This document shows, one piece after another, positions 23,040-30,030 of a DNA stretch of 30,030 bases. A program made the translations under genes and the position numbers. Numbering within the stretch: the stretch's first letter is position 1; each line of letters begins with the position of its first letter. Location of the stretch: positions 1-30,030 of the forward strand of contig CAZFBR010000010.1 of the NCBI GenBank assembly GCA_964517215.1, read 5' to 3'. This DNA is from CAZFBR01 sp035353495 [NCBI: uncultured bacterium] (GTDB lineage: Bacteria > DAOPZR01). Under the pieces are notes generated by a model, which saw only the letters and a list, made by a program, of their open reading frames with translations, made no database searches and was not told the origin of the DNA.

Positions 23040-23045
23040 TATAAT
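23040..23045 (+). promoter_or_regulatory. Candidate -10 box before darG
   Basis: A perfect TATAAT, without a good -35 at 16-18 bases. If used, transcription would start near 23052, making the ATG at 23054 almost leaderless and favouring the ATG at 23081 with its GGAGGT. Confidence 0.35.
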
Positions 23046-23080
23046 GATCGGACATGAGCAAACGGAGGTGGCTGGATAGC

Positions 23081-24001
23081 ATGCTGACGTATGTGCAGGG
23101 GAATCTGCTCGAATCGCCGGCGCAGGTGCTGGTCAATCCGGTCAACACCGAAGGTGTGATGGGGAAAGGTCTGGCGAAGGATTTCAAGCGGATTTATCCT
23201 GACATGTTCAAGCAGTATCAACGGTATTGTGAAAACGGGCAGCTGACGGTTGGCAAGTTGTGGCTATACAAGACGCCGCATAAATGGGTGCTCAATTTTC
23301 CGACGAAAACAACGTGGCGTAAGCCTTCACAGTTATCCTACATAGAGCAGGGGCTGCAGGCGTTTGCGAATGCGTATGTGCGCAAGGGGATCAATTCGAT
23401 CGCCTTTCCGCAGCTTGGATGTGGCAATGGCGAATTAAATTGGGATCATCAAGTCCGTCCGCTTATGGAGCGCATACTGAAGAATCTCCCCATCGAGGTC
23501 TACATCCATCTGTATGCAAAGGGCCGGGTATTGCCGGAGCACCGGTCGCTGGCTGAGATCGAGAAATGGCTGCACCGCGAGCCGTGCACGCTTGCGTTTG
23601 CCGAGTGGTGGCGGGATTTGACCGATTTGGTGACGCGCAAACGCGAATGGCAGGCCTTGGGCACCAAGCAACCGTTTACAGCCGAGATAGCCGGCAATGT
23701 TTTGCGACTGAAAGCCGGTGAACGGGAAAAGACACTGGCCCAGGAAGAAGTCGGGACGTTGTGGGATGTCCTGCGCGGCTATGGGATTCTGACGGTGGGG
23801 CAAATCCCCAATGGCATGCAGGTATGGGCAAACGAGCTGCTGGCGCTGCTTGCTGAGTTGCCGTATTGCCATCTGACGCATGCGGCGGCAGAATACAAGG
23901 CAATTGGCGATATGACGGCGTATGGCGTGCAATTGATCCCGATGACGGTCGACACAGTGCAGGAAGCGGAGGTATTCACGCTCAAGGCGGCGAATCAGTG
24001 A
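23081..24001 (+). CDS. darG: DarG-type macrodomain antitoxin (DNA ADP-ribosylglycohydrolase)
   Basis: 306 residues from the ATG at 23081, the position where macrodomains normally open (MLTYVQGNLLES); GGAGGT lies 11 bases upstream. An in-frame ATG at 23054 would add nine residues. The N-terminal macrodomain has VLVNPVNTEGVMGKGLAKDFKRIYP (substrate-binding loop), LNFPTKTTWRKPSQLSYIEQGL, including a Lys at the position catalytic in DarG, and IAFPQLGCGNGELNW (phosphate loop). The C-terminal 150 residues form the toxin-interacting half with no enzyme motif. DarG removes ADP-ribose from thymidine in DNA and binds DarT. It overlaps darT by GTGA. Confidence 0.92.
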   Translation: MLTYVQGNLLESPAQVLVNPVNTEGVMGKGLAKDFKRIYPDMFKQYQRYCENGQLTVGKLWLYKTPHKWVLNFPTKTTWRKPSQLSYIEQGLQAFANAYVRKGINSIAFPQLGCGNGELNWDHQVRPLMERILKNLPIEVYIHLYAKGRVLPEHRSLAEIEKWLHREPCTLAFAEWWRDLTDLVTRKREWQALGTKQPFTAEIAGNVLRLKAGEREKTLAQEEVGTLWDVLRGYGILTVGQIPNGMQVWANELLALLAELPYCHLTHAAAEYKAIGDMTAYGVQLIPMTVDTVQEAEVFTLKAANQ

Positions 24002-24993
24002 CTATCCTGCGCAAAGCCGACGCGCAGGAAATCGTTGACCATCTGGAAACACTCAAACGACAATACGCTGCTGATCCGGAACGGAAATTTTGGCCGCAGT
24101 GTCTGTTCCATTTCACCGATGTCAATAATGCGGCAAAAATCCTCGACATTGGCTATATTTATTCACGGGCGGAATTGGAACGGCGCGGCATTGAAATTGC
24201 GGACGCTGCCAGCCCTGATGTTTTGCACGTTACCGATCGCCGGGTGAAAGAGCATGTGCGTCTCTATTTCCGACCGAAGACTCCGACCCAATACAGCAAT
24301 GAAGGAATTCGGCCGAAGGATAAACAGAAATATGGGGCCCATTGTCCGGTCCCGGTTATGCTGCTGTTTGATGCGAAAGAAATACTGACTCGACAATCGA
24401 CCTGCTTTAGTGACGCCAATCTTGCCGCTGCCGGGACGAATGTGTTTAGCAGCGCGGATTATTTCAAAAAACTACCGTTTGATAAGATCTATCACATGGG
24501 TTGGCAGGATTATGATGATGAGGTTAAACGGCGGCGTAATGCCGAGGTAATTGTGCCGACCGAACTTGATCTGACGGCATTGAAAGGCATTCGCTGCCGG
24601 TCGCAGGCGGATTTGGAAACGCTACGGCATTTGCTTTCCTATGATGCGTTCATGAATTGGCATAAAATACTCGGCGTGGATAGTCGTCGCAATCTGTTCG
24701 ATTCGCGCTGGTTGTTTGTGCGGCAAGCAACGCTTCTTGCTGATAGCCTGCATTTGCAATTCGAGAATGTCAAACTCGACGAGCGCTTTCACGCACGCTT
24801 GCGAGTGACCTCGCTGCGCTTTGACCGGCAAGGTGAATGGGAGGAATCGGTTTACCAGATTACTAATCCATTGCGGTTCACTGTAAAAGGTTATGCCGAC
24901 GGCTATAGGGCGGAGTTTTATCTTGATGGGAATTTGGTGTATCATGGTGAATACTGTGGAGCGAACGAACAGGAACAGGGTGAGTTTCTGTGA
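23998..24993 (+). CDS. darT: DarT-type DNA ADP-ribosyltransferase toxin (DUF4433)
   Basis: 331 residues from a GTG overlapping the darG stop. The DarT core is clear: CLFHFTDVNNAAKILDIGYIYSR (His38 region), EHVRLYFRPKTPTQYSNEGI (Arg92 region), CPVPVMLLFDAKEIL, FSSADYFKKLPFDKIYHMGW and the catalytic glutamate in RRRNAEVIVP (E183). It ADP-ribosylates thymidine in single-stranded DNA, blocking replication; with DarG it works as a phage-defence toxin-antitoxin. Compared with about 200-residue DarT2 proteins it has a C-terminal extension (191-331), rich in beta strands (FHARLRVTSLRFD, EFYLDGNLVYHG). Order here is antitoxin first. Confidence 0.92.
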   Translation: MTILRKADAQEIVDHLETLKRQYAADPERKFWPQCLFHFTDVNNAAKILDIGYIYSRAELERRGIEIADAASPDVLHVTDRRVKEHVRLYFRPKTPTQYSNEGIRPKDKQKYGAHCPVPVMLLFDAKEILTRQSTCFSDANLAAAGTNVFSSADYFKKLPFDKIYHMGWQDYDDEVKRRRNAEVIVPTELDLTALKGIRCRSQADLETLRHLLSYDAFMNWHKILGVDSRRNLFDSRWLFVRQATLLADSLHLQFENVKLDERFHARLRVTSLRFDRQGEWEESVYQITNPLRFTVKGYADGYRAEFYLDGNLVYHGEYCGANEQEQGEFL

Positions 24994-25050
24994 TATGGAG
25001 CAATTGTAATATGATGATACGTTATGAGTAAATACCGCGGGTAGGATGCT

Positions 25051-27795
25051 ATGCCGATAAGCTGGAATGAGATACGTGATCGCGCGATGCGGTTTAGCGC
25101 GGAATTCAAACACGAAACGTCCGAGGATGCAGAAGCGAAGACGTTCTGGGACCGGTTTTTCGACATATTCGGTGTTATCCGCCGGCGGTTAGCGTCATTC
25201 GAATCGCCGGTCAAGAAACAGGATGGGCGCGGCGGCTACATCGATCTGCTCTGGAAGGGCGTGTTGCTGGTCGAGCATAAGTCGCGCGGCAAGGACCTCG
25301 ACAGTGCTTATCGGCAGGCACTCGATTATTTTCCCAACCTGAAAGAACGCGACCTGCCGCGCTATGTGGTGGTCTCCGATTTTGCCCGCTTCCGTCTCTA
25401 CGATCTCGAAGAAGAATCAACGCATGATTTTGCCCTGAAGGACCTGCACAAAAACATAAAAATATTCGGGTTCATTGCCGGCTACCGCACGCAGAAGGTG
25501 AAGCCGGAAGACCCTGCCAATATCAAGGCGGCGGAGCTGATGGGTAGGTTGCATGATCAGCTCAAGGCCTCCGGCTATTCCGGGCATTGCCTCGAACTTT
25601 ATCTCGTGCGGCTGCTGTTCTGCCTTTTTGCCGAGGATACCAGCATTTTCGAAAAGCGCCAGTTCCAGGATTACCTCGAGCTGCGCACGGCCGAGGACGG
25701 GCATGACCTAGGCGCGCATCTTGGAATGATCTTCCATGTGCTCAATACCGATATCCTGCAGCGGCAGAAAAAGCTGGATGAGCATCTGGCCGCGTTCCCC
25801 TATGTCAATGGCAAGCTCTTTGCCGAGCCGCTGCCGCCGGCGTCGTTCGATGCGGGCATGCGCTCCGCCCTGCTCGACTGCTGTGCGCTCGATTGGAGCC
25901 GCATTAGCCCCGCTATTTTTGGGTCGCTTTTCCAGTCGGTGATGGATGCCAAAGCGCGGCGCAATCTGGGCGCGCACTACACGCGCGAGACGAATATCCT
26001 TCGCCTGATCAAGCCGCTTTTCCTCGATGCGCTGCGGGAGGAATTCAACGCCTGCAAGGGGAACCGCCAGAAACTGCTGGCGCTGCAGCAAATGCTGGCG
26101 CGGCTGCGTTTCCTCGACCCTGCCTGCGGTTGCGGCAACTTCCTCGTCATTACCTATCGCGAATTGCGCTTACTTGAGCTGGAAATACTGCGCGCCCTGC
26201 ATAAGTCCGGGCAGATGCACCTTGATATCAGCGCCATTGTATTCCTCAATGTCGATCAGTTCTATGGCATCGAGCGTGAGGAGTTTCCGGCACAGATCGC
26301 GCAAGTGGCTATGTGGCTTACCGACCACCAGATGAATATGCTGGTGTCTGAGGAGTTCGGGCATTATTTCCGCCGCCTGCCGCTAACCAAGTCGGCCACC
26401 ATTGTGCATGGCAATGCCTTGACACTGGATTGGCGCGCTATCATTGCACCCGCCGACCTGTCGTATATTCTCGGCAATCCGCCGTTCGTTGGCAAGAAAG
26501 AGCAAAGCGAGGAACAAAAGGCGGAAGTGATGCAGGTATTCTCGGACGTCAAAGGCGCGGGGATACTTGATTATGTCAGCGCTTGGTACCGCAAAGCCGC
26601 GGATTACATGTCGCAGAACAAGAAGGTTACCGCCGCTTTTGTTTCGACCAATTCGATCTCGCAAGGTGAACAAGTCGGGGTGCTTTGGCCTGGCCTGTAT
26701 GCGCGAGGATTGAAAATACATTATGCCCATCGCACCTTCCAATGGTCGAGCGAAGCGCGGGGCAAAGCAGCGGTGCATTGTGTGATCATCGGTTTTGCTC
26801 TGCGCGAACCGGACAAGCGGGTGCTTTACGAGTACGAAACGCCGAAAGCGGAACCGCAGGCATTAGCGGTGGCGCGGATCAATCCCTACCTTGTCGATGC
26901 ACCCGATCTTTTCTTGGCAAAGCGCAGTACGCCGATTTGTTCCGTGCCGGCCATGAACTATGGGAGCATGGCGAATGACGGCGGCCATTTGTTGCTCGAC
27001 GCCTCGCAACGCGAAGAACTGCTAACACAATCGCCTTCCGCTGCTAAATACATTCGACGATTCATGGGCGGCGACGAATTCATCAACAATGAATCGCGCT
27101 GGTGCTTGTGGCTGGTTGATGCCAAACCGGAAGAAATGCGCGGCATGCCGGGCATTAGCGAACGGATTGCCGCAGTGCGGAAGTATCGCACCGCCAGCGG
27201 CCGGGCAATGACAGTAAAATTAGCTGATACCCCAATGCTTTTTGGCGAAATCCGCCAACCTGACACACAATATCTGCTTGTGCCGAAAGTTTCATCAGAA
27301 AACAGACGATACATGCCGATTGGCTTTTGTACACCGGAGATTATCGCCAGTGGTAGCTGCCTTATCGTTCCACAGGCCACTATGTGCGAATTCGGAATCT
27401 TGTCGTCGGCGGCACACATGACTTGGATGCGGGCAACATGTGGAAGAATGAAAAGCGATTATCAATATTCAGTTGGTATCGTATATAACAATTTCCCTTG
27501 GCCGATGTCGACGGATAAACAGCGTGCTGCTATTGAGGCGGCAGCCCGGGGCGTGCTTGATGCCCGCGCGAAATTCCCGGATAGCTCGCTCGCCGATCTT
27601 TATGATCCTGTTTCCATGCCGCCGGAGCTGACTACCGCTCACCAGGAACTCGACCGTGCAGTTGATACCGCCTATGGCAAGACGACATTCGTGAACGAGC
27701 TGGCGCGAATCGCCCTGCTTTTCGAGCTATATCAGAAAATCCACGACCCGCTGCTGGTCATCCCCAAACGCACCCGCGGCGGCCGTCGCATATGA
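25051..27795 (+). CDS. MmeI-like single-chain restriction-modification enzyme (Type IIG/IIL)
   Basis: 914 residues. The N-terminal nuclease has a PD-(D/E)XK site, GGYIDLLWKGVLLVEHKS (D65, E75, K77). A helical linker follows, then the N6-adenine methyltransferase: GAHYTRE (motif X, 307-313), RFLDPACGCGNF (motif I, 353-364) and ILGNPPFVG (motif IV, NPPF at 476-479). The last about 300 residues are the likely target-recognition region, ending with VIPKRTRGGRRI. Such enzymes cut unmethylated foreign DNA and hemimethylate their own site with one polypeptide. All catalytic motifs are intact. A 32-codon fragment of a related gene lies at 22820. Confidence 0.93.
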   Translation: MPISWNEIRDRAMRFSAEFKHETSEDAEAKTFWDRFFDIFGVIRRRLASFESPVKKQDGRGGYIDLLWKGVLLVEHKSRGKDLDSAYRQALDYFPNLKERDLPRYVVVSDFARFRLYDLEEESTHDFALKDLHKNIKIFGFIAGYRTQKVKPEDPANIKAAELMGRLHDQLKASGYSGHCLELYLVRLLFCLFAEDTSIFEKRQFQDYLELRTAEDGHDLGAHLGMIFHVLNTDILQRQKKLDEHLAAFPYVNGKLFAEPLPPASFDAGMRSALLDCCALDWSRISPAIFGSLFQSVMDAKARRNLGAHYTRETNILRLIKPLFLDALREEFNACKGNRQKLLALQQMLARLRFLDPACGCGNFLVITYRELRLLELEILRALHKSGQMHLDISAIVFLNVDQFYGIEREEFPAQIAQVAMWLTDHQMNMLVSEEFGHYFRRLPLTKSATIVHGNALTLDWRAIIAPADLSYILGNPPFVGKKEQSEEQKAEVMQVFSDVKGAGILDYVSAWYRKAADYMSQNKKVTAAFVSTNSISQGEQVGVLWPGLYARGLKIHYAHRTFQWSSEARGKAAVHCVIIGFALREPDKRVLYEYETPKAEPQALAVARINPYLVDAPDLFLAKRSTPICSVPAMNYGSMANDGGHLLLDASQREELLTQSPSAAKYIRRFMGGDEFINNESRWCLWLVDAKPEEMRGMPGISERIAAVRKYRTASGRAMTVKLADTPMLFGEIRQPDTQYLLVPKVSSENRRYMPIGFCTPEIIASGSCLIVPQATMCEFGILSSAAHMTWMRATCGRMKSDYQYSVGIVYNNFPWPMSTDKQRAAIEAAARGVLDARAKFPDSSLADLYDPVSMPPELTTAHQELDRAVDTAYGKTTFVNELARIALLFELYQKIHDPLLVIPKRTRGGRRI

Positions 27796-27842
27796 CGAAA
27801 GATTGGAATGTGAGTAGCAAAAAATATGTTAAATATGATTGA

Positions 27843-29330
27843 ATGGATATATATATGCGATATGCTAATGTAAAAATTGGACGTAATGATCAATGCCCAT
27901 GTGGGTCTGGAATAAAGTATAAGCGATGTTGCATGATACAGCAACACAATACTGTGACATTGAATGCGAATACAATGGGTGGGGCTGATTATACTGATGG
28001 TCGGAAATGTATACTAAAAGACAAAAATGCGAAAATGTTTGAATTGTTTGCGGATGCGTTGCAGTTGAATTCTATCAAACAAAAGGATTTTGCTAACTAT
28101 AAGAGAGCATTTACTGTACAAGCGGTAAAGAAAATATATGAAGGAATGGTAAAAATATGGCCTGACCGAACTGATTGCATTGAAACATTACGGTATCAAC
28201 AGAACACGGTTGCTGCGCTATATACAGGAAGTTATGAACCAAACGCTGTGTTTGAAGCGATTTCAAGACACTCGTTATACGCAGATAAAATTCTTTTAAA
28301 AAACCCATTTCCGCATCCAGGAATAATGCGAGAAGAGTATAATCCGGTTATACATCCTGAATTGTATTTAGCAGTAACCATGAAGTGGACATTCTTATGC
28401 ATGTCGTTATTGCCATGGTTCGCGACAGATATTGTAAATCTTATATATACTCCAGCAGATTATGATCCGCTGGAATCAAAGGAAATTATTGAAATTCAAC
28501 GTGAAAAATTTGCTGCGAATCCGCAACTCGAAGAGCTTTGTGAGCGTGTGGCAGACGAGTTGGTTCGGAATAGCCATGCATTAGATGGTGGCACGAAAGA
28601 GTACATGATGTTGTCGTGTTCGGATGAATTCTTGCTTGAAGATTTTTATCGTAAAATACAAGATCCTCCATGGAAAACGGAAAAAGAGTTCCTGCAGTTT
28701 ATCGATCATCGCCGCAATCTCCACCCATATTATGAGAAAAGTGTAATGCAAAATACCGGCCAAGTATTACAGGAATCAAGTGGTCTGTGTTATGAAGCAG
28801 CAAAACGTGTGTGCGCGATCACGAATGCTCATATAATTACCAATAATGCGTTGCGTTGGAAAGAAGTTGAACTTGACCATCAGTATGCGACTGGACAAAC
28901 CGCAATATGGTCGCCATTTGCAAAAGCTCTTCAGGGATCAAATATTAAAGTACTTAACAATGTTTCACTGGAATTTGCGTTACGCCTTAGAGAGGAACAA
29001 CGCCTTGAACAAGTTCGACAAATGTTTAATAGGGTATGGCGTGCTTGCAGAGAAGCAGTACCATATTCGGATGGGAATATTCTGAATCTATCGACAGAAT
29101 TTAGTGCGAAGATTGATGAAGCGAAGTACGAATGGGAAAAAATTGATCAAGACCTAATAAAATGGACTGGTGGAACGGCAGCAGCGCTGTTTACTGCCGC
29201 AACTGGCATAGGCTTTGTTCCGGCAGCTACGGCGGCAGTACTCACTGGCACAACGGGATTAACTTTAGCGCACTGGAAACGAAAATCATTCAAATATAGA
29301 TTTCCTGCTGGTCTTTTCATTGATCTATGA
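27843..29330 (+). CDS. SEC-C motif protein with hydrophobic C-terminal tail, AT-rich
   Basis: 495 residues; start at 27843 or the in-frame ATG at 27855 (MRYANVKIG), neither with a good ribosome site. The N-terminus is a canonical SEC-C zinc motif, KIGRNDQCPCGSGIKYKRCC (C18-x-C20-x8-C29-C30). The middle 400 residues are helical and charged with no motif I recognise. Residues about 442-477 are Ala/Gly/Thr-rich and hydrophobic (GGTAAALFTAATGIGFVPAATAAVLTG in short pieces), resembling a membrane hairpin, followed by basic KRKSFKYR. Codons are A/T-ending, unlike the upstream methylase, so it was probably acquired separately. A membrane-protein gene follows by 50 bases. Confidence 0.7.
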   Translation: MDIYMRYANVKIGRNDQCPCGSGIKYKRCCMIQQHNTVTLNANTMGGADYTDGRKCILKDKNAKMFELFADALQLNSIKQKDFANYKRAFTVQAVKKIYEGMVKIWPDRTDCIETLRYQQNTVAALYTGSYEPNAVFEAISRHSLYADKILLKNPFPHPGIMREEYNPVIHPELYLAVTMKWTFLCMSLLPWFATDIVNLIYTPADYDPLESKEIIEIQREKFAANPQLEELCERVADELVRNSHALDGGTKEYMMLSCSDEFLLEDFYRKIQDPPWKTEKEFLQFIDHRRNLHPYYEKSVMQNTGQVLQESSGLCYEAAKRVCAITNAHIITNNALRWKEVELDHQYATGQTAIWSPFAKALQGSNIKVLNNVSLEFALRLREEQRLEQVRQMFNRVWRACREAVPYSDGNILNLSTEFSAKIDEAKYEWEKIDQDLIKWTGGTAAALFTAATGIGFVPAATAAVLTGTTGLTLAHWKRKSFKYRFPAGLFIDL

Positions 29331-29380
29331 ATTAGTGATCGCAAACGTAAAACATGCGATGATAGTTAGGAGGCGAAAAA

Positions 29381-30030
29381 GTGTCTGTTAAAGTTAGTGT
29401 GAATCATAGAGGTGTTTCAAACAAAAAGACGTGGGCTGAGAATATCAATATTAGACTATACAAACAATCAAAAGAAATGATATCGCGTTTTGCGGGAAAA
29501 AACGCAACTGATGGCCTATTTCTCAGAATATCAGCGGTAATCACAATGATGTATGCGACGGCATATTCTGTATGGTTGTCTTCAACTAATTTGGAAACCC
29601 GATTTTGGCTAAGTGATAGCATGAACAGCATTTCAGTCGTGTATGTATATATTCTAATATGGTATCCGATTCTCTTTTTAATCCAAAAACTGATAGATGC
29701 TAAATCAAAAGATGTAATTATTGAATTAGGTAAACTATCGGTGATATTTGTGATGATTCAGGTACTTATGAAGGTACTGATAGCTCTTTCATACTTTTTT
29801 AAAGGCCAGACAGGCGCTGAATCTATGGGAAAGATTACTTACTTAAATATTGCCCTATTATGTGTAATACTTAGCGGTTTGGTATCGACGTCAATATTGA
29901 TTACATTACTAGCTTATTATGCTGCGTACTGGAATCGCAAATATGTCAAGCGAAATAATGTAAGGAGCTACAAGACGGTCGCGACATTTATGATATTAGC
30001 AATATTGGTGTATGGACCGATTATGTTTAG
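29381..30030 (+). CDS. Multi-pass membrane protein (3' end outside window)
   Basis: A GTG at 29381 with GGAGGCG six bases upstream opens a frame that stays open for 216 codons to the end of the window. It begins MSVKVSVNHRGVSNKKTWAEN, a polar stretch, then four or five hydrophobic segments: ISAVITMMYATAYSVWL, ISVVYVYILIWYPILFLI, LSVIFVMIQVLMKVLIALSYFF, YLNIALLCVILSGLVSTSIL (with ITLLAYYAAYW), and FMILAILVYGPIMF. Strong AT bias matches the SEC-C gene before it, so the two are likely one unit. No family is recognised. Confidence 0.6.
   Translation, partial: MSVKVSVNHRGVSNKKTWAENINIRLYKQSKEMISRFAGKNATDGLFLRISAVITMMYATAYSVWLSSTNLETRFWLSDSMNSISVVYVYILIWYPILFLIQKLIDAKSKDVIIELGKLSVIFVMIQVLMKVLIALSYFFKGQTGAESMGKITYLNIALLCVILSGLVSTSILITLLAYYAAYWNRKYVKRNNVRSYKTVATFMILAILVYGPIMF

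Noticed and set aside
1-30030. CRISPR arrays, tRNA and rRNA genes
   Set aside because: No regularly spaced repeats, cloverleaf-like segments or rRNA-like sequence were noticed by eye; a tRNA or Rfam scan could still find something short.

Overview
This window looks like chromosome from a GC-rich, probably anaerobic bacterium. The best ecological clue is a complete hgcA-hgcB pair (corrinoid protein plus 2[4Fe-4S] ferredoxin), the genetic marker of mercury methylation, which occurs in sulfate and iron reducers, methanogens, Firmicutes and several PVC-type lineages. A sigma-54 activator and its likely -24/-12 promoter point to a Gram-negative-type bacterium. I cannot place the phylum from sequence alone; Deltaproteobacteria-like or PVC (Kiritimatiellota/Lentisphaerota) are guesses.

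Positions 1-13.8 kb are very GC-rich and tightly packed on the + strand. In order: the tail of a sigma-54-dependent regulator; a phosphate-transport operon (DUF47 / PiT transporter / DUF47); a Nif3-like metal-binding protein and a small membrane protein; an encapsulin nanocompartment locus (EshA-like shell with a cyclic-nucleotide-binding-like insert, then a SufS-type cysteine desulfurase with an N-terminal cargo-like extension); a PhzF-type isomerase and a methyltransferase whose 3' end is tandemly duplicated; a metal/thiol-flavoured operon (small CxxC protein, two DGC zinc-binding proteins, an ECF sigma factor with a Cys-rich tail); then a SnoaL-like protein, a Cys-rich ArsR repressor, hgcA and hgcB. 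A perfect palindrome lies just downstream of a near-consensus promoter before the SnoaL-arsR pair, and a second copy of its core lies before hgcA, so the ArsR protein probably controls both units.

Positions 13.8-30.0 kb form an accessory, defence-type region with mixed composition and debris: a 163-bp MITE-like element, a truncated transposase, a RhuM-family gene, a SEC-C/TPR protein with a small basic partner, a decayed AddB-like nuclease fragment, a fused membrane/spermidine-synthase-like gene, a winged-helix/nucleotidyltransferase pair (AbiE-like), a HicB/HicA-like pair, an orphan 5' fragment of a restriction-methylase gene, a DarG/DarT DNA ADP-ribosylation toxin-antitoxin pair, a complete MmeI-like single-chain restriction-methylase, and finally an AT-rich two-gene unit (SEC-C protein with a hydrophobic tail plus a multi-pass membrane protein) that runs off the end. 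That last unit is the best candidate for an undescribed defence system. The encapsulin locus and the ArsR/hgcAB regulon are the most informative parts of the core-like half.
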